A stretch of DNA of 64,000 nt from Croceicoccus sediminis (lineage in GTDB: Bacteria; Pseudomonadota; Alphaproteobacteria; Sphingomonadales; Sphingomonadaceae), in NCBI RefSeq assembly GCF_007570835.1, contig NZ_SUNC01000002.1, positions 248,001 through 312,000 on the forward strand, given 5' to 3'. Made by a program: the position numbers and the translations under genes. Under the pieces are notes generated by a model. That model was not told the origin of the DNA and searched no databases. It was given only the letters and a program-made list of their open reading frames with translations. Below, piece by piece: positions 46,591 through 56,150 of the stretch. The stretch's first letter is position 1. Each line of letters opens with the position of its first letter.

Positions 46591-47661
46591 TTATCGAGGA
46601 ACCAGTACCGGGGTATAGTCGGCTTGGGCGCGCAAGTCGTCCCTTGCCCACAGGTAATCCACGAACCGCCCGATGAAGTGCCAGGCAATGCTGATCAGGA
46701 CGATCGAAACCAGCCCGTCGAGCATGTAGTGCCAGGCAAGGTGCACCGATCCGATCCACGTTACCGTCACGAAGGCCAGCGCGCACCAGCTGATCCAGTG
46801 CTTCCAGCCCATCCGATAGCGCAGGACGAGATAGAGCAGGAACGCCTGTCCGACATGGATCGACGGCATGGCCGACACGCCCGATCCGAATTCGCCCTTG
46901 CCCATGCTCTCGATCAGCCAGCCCGCGATTTCCGGCGCCATGAGGTGGCGTTCTTGCGAAATCGCGTTCAACCGTTCCAGCAGGGGCAGGAAATCGGTCC
47001 GGCCATAGTGGTATTCGTAGAACACCGGCCCCGACGACGACAGCAGCGTCGCCAGCATGTAGCCGAGCACGATCCACACGAAGACACAGCCCAATAGCCC
47101 GCGCAGCTGCAGGCGCGTGTCCCAAGAAGCAATCATCCAGACGTAGAACGCGGCCGAAATCGGGAAGAACAGGGTGTAGATCCGGTCGATCACTTCGGTG
47201 GCGAAAGGCGAGCCTAACACCGCGTGCGTATAGACCCACGCGTCATTCCCGCCCAGCAGGGTGCGTTCCAGGTTTACCAGCGCCGGATCGGCATAGAAAT
47301 TGAGGGTGAGGGGAATCGTGTTCTTCAAAAGCGAGAAGCACTTGCCCGCCATCAGCACGAAGACCAGCAGCACGACCATGCGCACCAGCCACCACTTGTC
47401 CCGGCGCAGCAGCCGCTTGATCGTGGCGGCGGGATGCTTCGATCCCTTGCGCATCAGGCGGAACAGCACGACGAACAGCCACCCGTAGATCGGGAAAGTC
47501 AGGAAAAACAGGAAACGCGGATCGGCCCAGAGGTTGGGCACGATGTCGAGCACAGGCGTACCTGACTGGCGCGCGGCCCACAGGACCGCAGCCGCGATAA
47601 TGGCCAGCAGCAGGTAGTAGCCGGGCTTCAGCCGCCCGAAAAGTTTGTCGCCAAGGTCCAT
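46591..47661 (-). CDS. PAP2-superfamily membrane phosphatase or transferase
   Basis: A 356-residue inner-membrane protein with about seven hydrophobic segments. The PAP2 catalytic motifs are SAMPSIHVGQAFL (with the catalytic His) and SVHLAWHYMLDG. The layout, with the motifs at the C-terminal end and a long N-terminal membrane part, recalls Aur1/Ipt1-type inositolphosphotransferases; in Sphingomonadales a sphingolipid-head-group role is possible but not shown. It lies between ruvB and the DsrE gene in the same direction. Confidence 0.85.
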   Translation of the reverse strand: MDLGDKLFGRLKPGYYLLLAIIAAAVLWAARQSGTPVLDIVPNLWADPRFLFFLTFPIYGWLFVVLFRLMRKGSKHPAATIKRLLRRDKWWLVRMVVLLVFVLMAGKCFSLLKNTIPLTLNFYADPALVNLERTLLGGNDAWVYTHAVLGSPFATEVIDRIYTLFFPISAAFYVWMIASWDTRLQLRGLLGCVFVWIVLGYMLATLLSSSGPVFYEYHYGRTDFLPLLERLNAISQERHLMAPEIAGWLIESMGKGEFGSGVSAMPSIHVGQAFLLYLVLRYRMGWKHWISWCALAFVTVTWIGSVHLAWHYMLDGLVSIVLISIAWHFIGRFVDYLWARDDLRAQADYTPVLVPR

Positions 47662-47758
47662 CGCGGCCGTTCCGCTACCCTTTGATAACCATCACGGGGG
47701 CCGGTGTAGCGGCGATTCCTCAACAAATGCCTACGCAGGGGGAGGCTTTTGTCGGCGC

Positions 47759-48304
47759 CTAGAACGGGTTGGTGGTAAAACCTTCGCGGTTGAGCAGGGC
47801 ATGGGCGGTCATGGCCGAAAGCGCCATTTCGACGCCCTCCATCAGATCGCTCTTCTCGATATTGCTGGCCGTGGCCGACTGGCCGCAGACGATGAAGCGC
47901 ACGTCGTGTGCCAGAAGCTGGCGCACCAGATCGGCATTGGGGTTGGCCGCCCCGTCGTGGCGCTTGCCATAGGCGTCATCGGAAAGGACATCGTCGACCG
48001 CACCGCCGTGCAGCACGATGGCAAGGCGGATGTCCTGCTCCGGCACGCCATTGGCAACATGCATGTTGATGAAACGGGCAAGGCTTTCGAACTTGCGGTT
48101 GATCTTGCCGTCTTCGGCACGATCCGACGCGTCGAACGCCACCTTGAAGACGGTGCCCGCCGGGATCGGTATGTCGGTTTCGACCGGGGCATGCGGGCCG
48201 TATTGGGTGAAGACTGGGCCTTTATCGAACTTGCTCATGTCCTGTCCCGCTGCCGGAGTTGCCAAAATCAGCATCGCCGCGATGCCCGAAGCCCAGATTT
48301 TCAT
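47759..48304 (-). CDS. Exported DsrE-family protein
   Basis: A 181-residue protein with a signal peptide (MKIWASGIAAMLILATPAAG, then QDMSKF). The mature domain is DsrE/DsrF-like: FKVAFDASDRAEDGKINRKF, LAIVLHGGAVDDVLSDDAYG and VRFIVCGQSATASNI with the conserved Cys. DsrE proteins bind or carry sulfur in the cytoplasm; exported forms are common in this group, and their activity is unknown. The gene lies between ruvA and the PAP2 gene. Confidence 0.85.
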   Translation of the reverse strand: MKIWASGIAAMLILATPAAGQDMSKFDKGPVFTQYGPHAPVETDIPIPAGTVFKVAFDASDRAEDGKINRKFESLARFINMHVANGVPEQDIRLAIVLHGGAVDDVLSDDAYGKRHDGAANPNADLVRQLLAHDVRFIVCGQSATASNIEKSDLMEGVEMALSAMTAHALLNREGFTTNPF

Positions 48305-48323
48305 GACAGCCCCCCTTTCGCGT

Positions 48324-48926
48324 TCAGCTTGACGCTTTCTTCAATGCCATGCGGACCAGGTCGTTGAGACCTGCCTCGCTGCCCAGTTCGGCCTGCGCAT
48401 GGGCAACTGCTTCTGCCGCGATGGCAGGTTTGAAGCCGAGGTTTTCGAGTGCCGAGACCGCGTCCGCGCTAGACCCGCCGGCCGGGCTGATCATGGTGCC
48501 ACCGGCTGAGGGCGCGCTGGGCAGTCCACCGGCCTTGTCCTTCAACTCGTTGACGATGCGCGCGGCCAGTTTCGGGCCGACGCCATTGGCGCGGGCGACC
48601 TGTTTGGCATCGCCGTTGGCACAGGCGCGCTGCAATTCCTCGGTGCTCAGGGCCGACAGGATCGCCAGCGCGACCTTGCTGCCCACGCCCTGCACCAGCG
48701 TCAGCATGCGGAACCAGTCGCGTTCCCCGCCGCTGGCAAAGCCGATGAGGCGCATGTCGTTCTCGCTCACCTGCAGGTCGGTATAGACGGTGCACGCTTC
48801 GCCCTTTTCGCCAAGGGCGGTCAGGGTTCGGGCGCTGCAATGGACGAGGTAGCCGACGCCGCCCACGTCGATAACGGCCCAGTCGAGCCCGGTTTCGTCC
48901 AGCCTTCCCGATAATTTCGCGATCAT
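48324..48926 (-). CDS. ruvA: Holliday junction DNA helicase RuvA
   Basis: Tetrameric protein that holds the four-way junction for RuvB. The 200-residue product starts [20 protein letters not shown] and has the helix-hairpin-helix pair ([15 protein letters not shown] and [18 protein letters not shown]), an acidic linker region and the C-terminal RuvB-binding helices ([19 protein letters not shown]). Its length is normal. The adjacent DsrE gene follows 19 bases downstream. Confidence 0.97.
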   Translation of the reverse strand: MIAKLSGRLDETGLDWAVIDVGGVGYLVHCSARTLTALGEKGEACTVYTDLQVSENDMRLIGFASGGERDWFRMLTLVQGVGSKVALAILSALSTEELQRACANGDAKQVARANGVGPKLAARIVNELKDKAGGLPSAPSAGGTMISPAGGSSADAVSALENLGFKPAIAAEAVAHAQAELGSEAGLNDLVRMALKKASS

Positions 48927-49001
48927 GGCGCAACGCTAGCGCACCGCGCGCGGCGCGCAAACCGAAGGCCGGCGCCTATCCCCTGTGATCAGCGGACGAG
49001 A

Positions 49002-49499
49002 TCAGTCATTGCCCTGCAGGTCTTCTGGCACGTCGTCCCACGGACGGAAGTAGAGCGGGGCGCATTCGTCGGCCAGCACCCCGCCGGTCAGAGACAGGTC
49101 GTCCTTGTAGGCATCGGCGATGAAGTCGAGCGTGGAGAGGTGGCGGTCTTCGAAATACATCGCGTGAACGTCGTCGCGCCCCGCGCCAAAGACCACGCGC
49201 GACACGCCTGCCCAGATCGAGGCCATCGTGCACATGCCGCAGGGTTGCAGCGTGGAATAAAGCGTTGCGCCCTCTACCCGCATTTCCCTTGCCGCTTTAC
49301 CCGCGGCGCGCAGGGCGACGATTTCGGCATGGGCGGTAGCGTCGCAGCATTCGGCGGTCTGGTTCACGCCGCTGGCCAGCAGCTTGCCGTCCATGACGAC
49401 AAGCGCGGCGATCGGGGTGTTGGCGGGATTGGTGCCCTTGGTCTCCACCGCCAGTTCGACGGCCCTGGCCATCCAGGCCTCGTCGCCGGTCGTCGACAT
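49002..49499 (-). CDS. Nucleoside/cytidine-type deaminase (TadA-like family)
   Basis: A 165-residue zinc deaminase. The active site is ATAHAEIVAL (H57, E59) and LQPCGMC (C87, C90). The length and YFEDRHLSTLDFIADAYKDD at the C-terminus suggest a guanine- or nucleoside-deaminase subgroup rather than TadA proper, which is encoded at 33892. The substrate is not decided by sequence. Its ATG overlaps the stop of the upstream lipoprotein gene (TAATG), an unexpected coupling. Confidence 0.85.
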   Translation of the reverse strand: MSTTGDEAWMARAVELAVETKGTNPANTPIAALVVMDGKLLASGVNQTAECCDATAHAEIVALRAAGKAAREMRVEGATLYSTLQPCGMCTMASIWAGVSRVVFGAGRDDVHAMYFEDRHLSTLDFIADAYKDDLSLTGGVLADECAPLYFRPWDDVPEDLQGND

Positions 49500-49837
49500 T
49501 ACAGGCCCGGAATCGGCATGTCGGCGACAAGGCCGCATGCGGCGGCCGAGCCTGCGACCTTCAGCGCGACTTCGGGATCGTCGAGGCTGGTCGCCACGGC
49601 AAAGAGCGAGCCGAACGTCAGCGGGCCGTCGGCATTGTAGTAACGCGCCGCGTCGCTGAGCCGGTTGACCTGCCGCGTGCTCAGTTCGCCGCGCAGGAAT
49701 TCGGAAGCACAGCTCGCCTCGCTGGAGGACAGGCCATAACGCTGCAGCGCGTCGGAGATCTGGTAGCGGCTGGCCGTGCAGCCGGAGACGAGAGCGGCAC
49801 CGATAACGGTGGCGGCGATGACAGGCACTTTGCGCAT
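49499..49837 (-). CDS. Small unknown lipoprotein
   Basis: A 112-residue probable lipoprotein. MRKVPVIAATVIGAALVSGC ends in a lipobox. The mature part is helical (SDALQRYGLSSSEASCASEF; TRQVNRLSDAARYYNADGPL) with two further Cys (SCAS, AACG) that may pair. I do not recognise the family. The start is fixed at 49837 by the signal. The stop overlaps the deaminase ATG by one base. It sits between ruvC and ruvA; no functional link is evident. Confidence 0.75.
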   Translation of the reverse strand: MRKVPVIAATVIGAALVSGCTASRYQISDALQRYGLSSSEASCASEFLRGELSTRQVNRLSDAARYYNADGPLTFGSLFAVATSLDDPEVALKVAGSAAACGLVADMPIPGL

Positions 49838-49918
49838 GGGGCGGGACCTTCTTCTGCGACACGGATGGAGAATGTTTCTCCAACGCGCAGGGGCCGCCAA
49901 TGTTTCAAGCGGGCCGGG

Positions 49919-50389
49919 TCAGTGTTTGCCGAGATGCGCGTGGGCAATGGCCACGGCCAGTGCATCGGCGGCGTCCGCGCCCTCGACTTTCGCGGTGGGG
50001 AGCAGGACGCGCAGCATGGCTTGAACCTGCGTCTTGTCGGCAGCGCCCGTGCCCACGACCGATTTCTTCACCAGCCGGGCGGCGTGTTCGAAAACCGGGA
50101 TCGACCCGCGCCCGCAGGCGGCCAGCACACTGCCGCGCGCCTGCGCGAGTTTGAGCGTGGAGTGCGGGTTCTTGTTGACGAAGACTTCCTCAACCGCCGC
50201 GACATCGGGCTTGTACGCCCCGATCACGGCATAGACCGCATCGTGCAGGTGGTGCAGCCGCGCGGCCAGGTGCGTCTTGGCGTCGGTCGGGATCTGGCCG
50301 TTGGCCACGTGCGACAGGCGCGGCCCGTCGACCCGGATCACGCCCCAGCCCGTACAGGTCAGCGAAGGATCGAGGCCAAGGACCAGCAC
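49919..50389 (-). CDS. ruvC: Holliday junction endonuclease RuvC
   Basis: Resolvase that cuts the four-way junction made during recombination. The 156-residue product shows the acidic active site: Asp in LVLGLDPSLTCTGW near the N-terminus, Glu in AAVEEVFVNKNPHST, and Asp in GADAADALAVAIAHAH near the end. I chose GTG 50389; the open frame runs 21 codons upstream into the DUF3147 gene's end. No clear ribosome binding site is seen, so coupling to the upstream gene is likely. Confidence 0.95.
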   Translation of the reverse strand: MLVLGLDPSLTCTGWGVIRVDGPRLSHVANGQIPTDAKTHLAARLHHLHDAVYAVIGAYKPDVAAVEEVFVNKNPHSTLKLAQARGSVLAACGRGSIPVFEHAARLVKKSVVGTGAADKTQVQAMLRVLLPTAKVEGADAADALAVAIAHAHLGKH

Positions 50390-50396
50390 GCCGCAA

Positions 50397-50747
50397 TCAG
50401 ATCGGCAGGCCGAAGCGCGGCGCGGCAAGACGCAGCAGGCCGTAAAGCGCAACGGTCAGGGCGCAGCCCGCGGAAAGCGCAAGCCAGAACGGCCACTGGT
50501 GGCGCAGCATGAAGGGGATGAGCAGGAACATCGGTAGCGAAGGCAGGACGTACCAGAACGTCGCTTCGCTAAAGCGGGCCATGTTCTCCGCATCGGGCTT
50601 GCCGTGCCACAGGAACACCATGCCCAGCACCGATACCAGAGGCAGCGATGCGACGAGGGCGGCCACCGCGGGCAGCCGCCGTCCCAGTTCCGCAATGGCC
50701 GCGATCATCGCGCCGGCCAGCAGGGCCTTGGCGATGAGCGCAAGCAT
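50397..50747 (-). CDS. DUF3147 membrane protein
   Basis: A 116-residue inner-membrane protein with about four hydrophobic segments and the DUF3147 pattern (LAGAMIAAIAELGRRLPAVA; SLPLVSVLGMVFLWHGKPDA; FWYVLPSLPMFLLIPFMLRH). It is a small family of unknown function. Its start overlaps the yebC stop by one base (TGATG), and ruvC follows 7 bases after its stop, so it is co-expressed with both. Confidence 0.88.
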   Translation of the reverse strand: MLALIAKALLAGAMIAAIAELGRRLPAVAALVASLPLVSVLGMVFLWHGKPDAENMARFSEATFWYVLPSLPMFLLIPFMLRHQWPFWLALSAGCALTVALYGLLRLAAPRFGLPI

Positions 50748-51493
50748 CAGGCGTCGAGTTTTTCCATGACTTCGTCGGAAATCTCGTAGTTGCCCCAGAC
50801 GGTCTGGACGTCGTCATCGTCGTCAAGCGCGTCGACCAGCTTCAGCAGGGTCTGCGCAGTGCCTTCGTCGCATTCGACGGTGATGTTGGGCCTCCACGCC
50901 AGCTTGACGTTTTCCGCCTCGCCCAGCGCCTTTTCCAGCTCGGACGAAACTTCGTGAAGGGCTTCCATCTGGGTCCAGATGACGTGGCCGTCCTCGCTCG
51001 ATTCGACGTCGTCGGCCCCGGCCTCGATCGCGGCTTCAAGGACCTTTTCCTCGTCACCGACGCTGGCAGGGTATTCGATCATGCCAAGGCGTTCGAACCC
51101 GTGGCTGACGGCGCCTGCCGTGCCAAGGTTGCCGCCGTTCTTGGAAAAGGCGGTGCGAACGTTGGTGGCGGTGCGGTTGCGGTTGTCGGTCAGCGCCTCG
51201 ACGATCAGCGCGACGCCGCCCGGGCCGTACCCTTCGTAGCGCAGCTCTTCGTAGTCGTCGCCTTCGTTGGCCGACGCCTTGTCGATCGCGCGCTGGATGT
51301 TGTCCTTGGGCATCGACTGGCCCTTGGCGTTGTTCACAGCCAGACGCAGGCGCGGGTTCATGTCGGGATCGGGCGCGCCCATCTTGGCGGCCACGGTGAT
51401 CTCGCGGGAAAGCTTGGAGAACATGGCAGAGCGTTTTTTGTCCTGCGCGCCCTTGCGATGCATGATGTTCTTGAATTTGGAATGGCCGGCCAT
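50747..51493 (-). CDS. YebC/PmpR-family protein
   Basis: A 248-residue cytoplasmic protein of the YebC/TACO1 family. It begins [20 protein letters not shown], then [14 protein letters not shown]-type helices and [17 protein letters not shown], ending in an acidic [17 protein letters not shown] region. Older work names these as transcription regulators; more recent reports connect YebC proteins with translation of difficult (proline-rich) sequences. It heads the yebC-DUF3147-ruvC cluster, a common arrangement with the ruv genes. Confidence 0.95.
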   Translation of the reverse strand: MAGHSKFKNIMHRKGAQDKKRSAMFSKLSREITVAAKMGAPDPDMNPRLRLAVNNAKGQSMPKDNIQRAIDKASANEGDDYEELRYEGYGPGGVALIVEALTDNRNRTATNVRTAFSKNGGNLGTAGAVSHGFERLGMIEYPASVGDEEKVLEAAIEAGADDVESSEDGHVIWTQMEALHEVSSELEKALGEAENVKLAWRPNITVECDEGTAQTLLKLVDALDDDDDVQTVWGNYEISDEVMEKLDA

Positions 51494-51568
51494 TGCCGCT
51501 GATCCTCGATTGTTCAGGTGTTCGTGCTTTGCCGCGCCCTTACACCGAGGGCGCAGCGTTGGGCAACA

Positions 51569-54172
51569 TCAGTCTAGATTGGGCCTGAGCCAGCGTTCTG
51601 CCACCGCAATATCGACCCCGCGCCGTTCAGCATAGTCTGCAAGCTGGTCCGGCCCGATACGCGCCACGCCGAAATACTGGCTTTCGGGATGGGCGAAGTA
51701 GAACCCGCTGACCGCCGCGGTCGGCAGCATGGCAAAGCTTTCGGTCAGCGTGACGCCGGTATTGTCCTGCGCGGACAAGAGATCGAACAAGACCGGTTTC
51801 AGCGAGTGGTCGGGACAGGCCGGATAGCCGGGGGCGGGGCGAATGCCGCGGTACTCTTCCTTGATGAGCGCCTCATTGGTCAGCTGCTCACCTTCGGCAT
51901 AACCCCACAGGTTCGTGCGGGCATGCTGGTGCAGGCGTTCGGCAAAAGCCTCGGCGAAACGGTCGGCCAGCGCCTTTAGAAGGATGTCCGAATAGTCGTC
52001 ATGCGCGGCCTTGAAGCGTTCGGTGTGCGGATCGATGCCGTGGATCGACACGGCAAAGCCGCCGATCCAGTCGCCGTCAGGATCTATGAAGTCCGACAGG
52101 CAGAAATTGGCCCGCTCACGCGATTTCTTCACTTGCTGGCGCAGGAAGGGAAGGCGCGTCCCATCGTCCAGCAGCACGTCGTCGCCGTCACGCTTGCACG
52201 GCCAGAAGCCTGCGACGCCCCTTGCGGTCAGCCACTTTTCGCAGACGATCCTGTCCAGCATCTTCTTCGCATCGGCAAAAAGATTACGCGCGCTTTCACC
52301 GACAACTTCGTCGTCCAGTATGGCGGGATAATTGCCCGCCAGTTCCCAGGCGCGGAAGAACGGGGTCCAGTCGAAACAATCGACCAGGTCGGCAAGGTCC
52401 CATTCCTCGAACACGTGGAGGCCCGGCTGTGCAGGGGCCGGAGCCTTTAGCGCCATGTCCGCCGCAAACCCGTTGTCGCGTGCTTCGGCAAGGGGGAGCA
52501 GCGCGCTCTGCCCCTTGTTGGCGCGGGCGACGCGGACCTTTTCGTATTCGTCCGCCGTCGCCTCGACAAAGCCGTCGCGCTGCGTGTCGGACAGGAGCTG
52601 CGAGGCAACGCCCACCGCGCGGCTGGCGTCGAGGACGTGGATCACCGGGCCTTCATAGGCCGGATCGATCCTCAGCGCGGTGTGAACCTTGCTGGTGGTC
52701 GCGCCGCCGATCAGCAGCGGAATGGTCATCCCGGCGCGCTGCATCTCCTCGGCCACGGTAACCATCTCATCCAGCGAAGGGGTGATGAGGCCCGACAGGC
52801 CGATGATGTCGGCGTCGTGCTTCTGTGCCTCGTCCAGGATGGTCGACCACGGCACCATGACGCCCAGGTCGATCACTTCGTAGCCATTGCACTGCAGGAC
52901 CACACCGACGATGTTCTTGCCGATGTCGTGAACGTCGCCCTTGACCGTGGCCATGATGATCCGGCCCTTGGCCTTGGCGCCAGCCTCTTTCTCCGCCTCG
53001 ATATAGGGGATCAGGTGGGCGACGGCCTTCTTCATGACGCGGGCCGATTTGACGACTTGCGGCAGGAACATCTTGCCAGAGCCGAACAGGTCGCCGACGA
53101 CGTTCATGCCGTCCATCAGCGGGCCTTCGATCACCTCGATCGGGCGGCCACCGGCTTCGGCCACGGCGGCGCGCATTTCCTCGGTATCCTCGACGATATG
53201 CGCGTCGATGCCCTTGACCAGCGCGTGCTCCAGCCGCTTCTCGACCGGATAGGAACGCCACTCGGCGGCCTGTTTCTCGGCCTCGACCGACTTGCCCTTG
53301 TAGCTTTCGGCAAGTTCGATCAGGCGTTCGGTCGCGTCAGGGCGGCGCATGAGGATCACGTCCTCGCACGCTTCGCGCAGTTTCGGTTCGATCTGGTCGT
53401 AAACGTCGAGCTGACCCGCGTTGACGATGGCCATGTCGAGGCCTGCCGGAATGGCGTGGTAGAGGAAGACCGAGTGCATCGCGCGGCGCACCGTCTCGTT
53501 CCCGCGGAAGGAGAACGAGAGGTTCGACAGCCCGCCCGAATAGTGCGCGTGGGGGCAGAGGTCGCGCAGCTCCGCCACCGCTTCGATAAAGTCGAGGGCG
53601 TAGCGGTCATGTTCCTCGATCCCCGTCGCCACGGCGAAGACGTTGGGATCGAAGATGATGTCCTCTGGCGGAAAGCCGATGCCGGTCAGCAGGTCATAGG
53701 CCCGCTTGCAGATCTCGACCTTGCGCTGCTTCGTGTCCGCCTGGCCCGTTTCGTCGAAGGCCATGACGACGACGGCCGCGCCGTAATCCATGCACTTGCG
53801 CGCATGTTCGAGGAACGGTTCTTCGCCTTCCTTCATCGAGATCGAGTTCACGATCGGCTTGCCCGAAACGCATTTCAGGCCTGCCTCGATCACCTCGAAC
53901 TTCGAACTGTCGATCATGACCGGAACGCGCGCGATGTCGGGTTCGGCGGCGATCAGCTTCAGGAACGTGGTCATCGCCTCGACCGCGTCGAGCAGGCCTT
54001 CGTCCATGTTGACGTCGATGACCTGCGCGCCATTTTCAACCTGCTGGCGCGCGACTTCAACCGCGGCGGGATAGTCGCCCGCCATGACCAGCTTCTTGAA
54101 GCGGGCCGAACCGGTGACGTTGGTGCGTTCGCCGATATTGACGAAACGTGAGGAATTCTGGGAATTGGTCAT
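51569..54172 (-). CDS. metH: Methionine synthase, folate- and B12-binding half
   Basis: The 867-residue C-terminal half of cobalamin-dependent methionine synthase, encoded separately from the homocysteine half. The order is: pterin-binding domain ([32 protein letters not shown]-type block), B12-binding domain with the lower-ligand motif [17 protein letters not shown], and the C-terminal activation domain ([34 protein letters not shown]). Together with the 353-residue N half it equals a normal MetH (about 1220). The start overlaps the N-half stop (TGATG), so the two halves are made together. Confidence 0.95.
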   Translation of the reverse strand: MTNSQNSSRFVNIGERTNVTGSARFKKLVMAGDYPAAVEVARQQVENGAQVIDVNMDEGLLDAVEAMTTFLKLIAAEPDIARVPVMIDSSKFEVIEAGLKCVSGKPIVNSISMKEGEEPFLEHARKCMDYGAAVVVMAFDETGQADTKQRKVEICKRAYDLLTGIGFPPEDIIFDPNVFAVATGIEEHDRYALDFIEAVAELRDLCPHAHYSGGLSNLSFSFRGNETVRRAMHSVFLYHAIPAGLDMAIVNAGQLDVYDQIEPKLREACEDVILMRRPDATERLIELAESYKGKSVEAEKQAAEWRSYPVEKRLEHALVKGIDAHIVEDTEEMRAAVAEAGGRPIEVIEGPLMDGMNVVGDLFGSGKMFLPQVVKSARVMKKAVAHLIPYIEAEKEAGAKAKGRIIMATVKGDVHDIGKNIVGVVLQCNGYEVIDLGVMVPWSTILDEAQKHDADIIGLSGLITPSLDEMVTVAEEMQRAGMTIPLLIGGATTSKVHTALRIDPAYEGPVIHVLDASRAVGVASQLLSDTQRDGFVEATADEYEKVRVARANKGQSALLPLAEARDNGFAADMALKAPAPAQPGLHVFEEWDLADLVDCFDWTPFFRAWELAGNYPAILDDEVVGESARNLFADAKKMLDRIVCEKWLTARGVAGFWPCKRDGDDVLLDDGTRLPFLRQQVKKSRERANFCLSDFIDPDGDWIGGFAVSIHGIDPHTERFKAAHDDYSDILLKALADRFAEAFAERLHQHARTNLWGYAEGEQLTNEALIKEEYRGIRPAPGYPACPDHSLKPVLFDLLSAQDNTGVTLTESFAMLPTAAVSGFYFAHPESQYFGVARIGPDQLADYAERRGVDIAVAERWLRPNLD

Positions 54173-55233
54173 CAGGCGGCCATGATAAAGGGTTCGAGGC
54201 CCGCAAGGCGGGTCTTCGTTTCAAGGTCGGGCAGCTTGCGCGGGGGCAGGCCCGCCACTTTCTGCGCCATCGCGGCGATGTGCGCAGGGGAAGAGCCGCA
54301 GCATCCGCCCAGCACGTTCACTTGTCCGGCAATCGCCCATTCGCCGACGAAGCCCGCCGTCGTGTCGGGCATTTCATCATATTCGCCCAGTTCGTTGGGC
54401 AGACCCGCATTGGGATAGATCATGATGTAGGTGTCGGCGATCGCGCTCAGCGACTTCACGTGCGGACGAAGCTGCGTCGCACCGAAGCTGCAGTTGAGGC
54501 CCACGGTCAGCGGGCGGGCATGGCGCACGGCATACCAGAACGCTTCTACCGTGTGGCCCGACAAGTTGCGCCCCGAAAGGTCGGTCAGCGTCATCGACAG
54601 CATGATCGGGATCTCGCGGCCAAGGTCCTTTTCGAGCTGCTTCACCGCCATGATCCCGGCCTTGGCGTTCAGCGTGTCGAACACCGTTTCGATCAGGATG
54701 AAGTCGGCCCCCCCTTCGACCAGCGCGGCGGCCTGTTCGCGGTAGACTTGCGTGAGGTAATCGAAGTCAATCTCGCGGTAACCGGGGTCATTCACATCGG
54801 GGCTGAGCGAAAGGGTCTTGTTCGTCGGGCCGATGGCGCCCGCGACAAAGCGGGGGCGTCCGTCCTTTGCCTCGAACTCGTCAGCGACCTTGCGGGCCAG
54901 CGCCGCGCTTTCGCGGTTGATCGCTTCGACCAGTGCTTCCGCGCCGTAGTCGGCCTGGCTGATCTTGTTCGCCGAAAACGTGTTCGTCTCGGCAATGTCA
55001 GCACCGGCCTCGAAATAGGCGCGGTGGATCGATTCGGGCACGTCGGGGCGCGTGAGCGCAAGGATGTCGTTGTTGCCCTTCTGATCGTGGGACAGCCCCA
55101 GATCACCGGCATAGTCGGCCTCGACCAAGCCTTTCGTCTGGATCTGCGTACCGAACGCACCGTCGGTGATGAGGATGCGCTCTGCCGCTGCGGCCTCGAA
55201 CCGGGCGCGGGCAAGGGATGGGGTAAGCGTCAT
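54172..55233 (-). CDS. metH: Methionine synthase, homocysteine-binding half
   Basis: A 353-residue homocysteine methyltransferase domain, the N-terminal quarter of MetH as its own gene. It starts [18 protein letters not shown] and has zinc-binding Cys in [14 protein letters not shown] and [16 protein letters not shown]. It ends where the folate domain would begin. The start ATG at 55233 gives an ATGA overlap with metF upstream; the open frame runs on into metF. The stop overlaps the C half by one base. It is a split of the same kind known in other alphaproteobacteria. Confidence 0.95.
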   Translation of the reverse strand: MTLTPSLARARFEAAAAERILITDGAFGTQIQTKGLVEADYAGDLGLSHDQKGNNDILALTRPDVPESIHRAYFEAGADIAETNTFSANKISQADYGAEALVEAINRESAALARKVADEFEAKDGRPRFVAGAIGPTNKTLSLSPDVNDPGYREIDFDYLTQVYREQAAALVEGGADFILIETVFDTLNAKAGIMAVKQLEKDLGREIPIMLSMTLTDLSGRNLSGHTVEAFWYAVRHARPLTVGLNCSFGATQLRPHVKSLSAIADTYIMIYPNAGLPNELGEYDEMPDTTAGFVGEWAIAGQVNVLGGCCGSSPAHIAAMAQKVAGLPPRKLPDLETKTRLAGLEPFIMAA

Positions 55234-56150
55234 GCGGGTACTTTCTCCGGGCGGAGGCCCAGCAGGTGGCAGATCGCGTAGGACAGGTCCGCGCGGTTCA
55301 GCGTGTAGAAGTGGAAATCGCGAACGCCGCCTGCATAGAGCGCGCGGCAGAATTCGGCCGCGATCGTCGCGGCGACGAGCTTGCGCGCACCGGGCCGTTC
55401 GTCCAGCCCTTCGAACAGGCGGTCCATCCAGTCGGGGATCGCCGCGCCGCACATCGCGGCCATCTTGCGGGTCTGCGCCACGTTCGACACCGGCAGGATG
55501 CCGGGGATGATCGGCGCGGTTACGCCGTCGGCGATCAGCTTGTCCTTGAATTCCAGGAAACATTCGGGCGCGAAGAAGAACTGCGTGATCGCCCGGTCTG
55601 CGCCCGCATCGATCTTGCGCTTAAGGTTGTCGATGTCGGCTTGCGGACAGGTCGCCTCGGGATGGGTTTCGGGATAGGCGGCCACGCTGATTTCGAACGG
55701 GGCGATTTCCTTCAGCCCCGCGACCAGTTCGGCGGCATTGGCATATCCGTCGGGGTGGGGCTGAAACTTTCCGCCCGGCGTCGTCGGATCACCGCGCAGC
55801 GCGACGATGTGGCGCACGCCTTCTTCCCAGTACTGTTCGGCGACGGCCCGGATGTCGGCCTTGCTCGCCTCGACACAGGTCAGGTGCGCGGCGGCGGGCA
55901 GTTTCGCTTCCCGGATGATGCGCGACACCGTGGCGTGGGTGCGTTCGCGCGTCGAACCGCCCGCGCCATACGTGACCGACACGAAATCGGGGTTCAGCGG
56001 GGCCAGCTTTTCGATCGCGTCCCACAGCTGCGCTTCCATCTTCTCGGTCTTGGGCGGGAAGAATTCGAAGCTGACGTTCACGTCGCCGGGAAGATCGGCA
56101 AACAGCGGCAGGCCCGCAAGGGCCGCTGTGGGGGACTGGAACTGGTTCAT
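55230..56150 (-). CDS. metF: Methylenetetrahydrofolate reductase
   Basis: FAD enzyme that supplies methyltetrahydrofolate to MetH. The 306-residue product contains VSFEFFPPKTEKMEAQLWDA, SVTYGAGGSTRERTHATVSR, HLTCVEASKADIRAVAEQYW, HIVALRGDP and RAITQFFFAPECFLEF, all MetF blocks. It is coupled by ATGA overlaps to the ArsR-methyltransferase gene before it and the MetH N half after it. The three genes form one methionine-regeneration operon. Confidence 0.97.
   Translation of the reverse strand: MNQFQSPTAALAGLPLFADLPGDVNVSFEFFPPKTEKMEAQLWDAIEKLAPLNPDFVSVTYGAGGSTRERTHATVSRIIREAKLPAAAHLTCVEASKADIRAVAEQYWEEGVRHIVALRGDPTTPGGKFQPHPDGYANAAELVAGLKEIAPFEISVAAYPETHPEATCPQADIDNLKRKIDAGADRAITQFFFAPECFLEFKDKLIADGVTAPIIPGILPVSNVAQTRKMAAMCGAAIPDWMDRLFEGLDERPGARKLVAATIAAEFCRALYAGGVRDFHFYTLNRADLSYAICHLLGLRPEKVPA

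Noticed and set aside
52637-54151. A 504-codon plus-strand frame across metH
   Set aside because: It is the antisense shadow of the metH C half, which carries unmistakable B12 and folate motifs.
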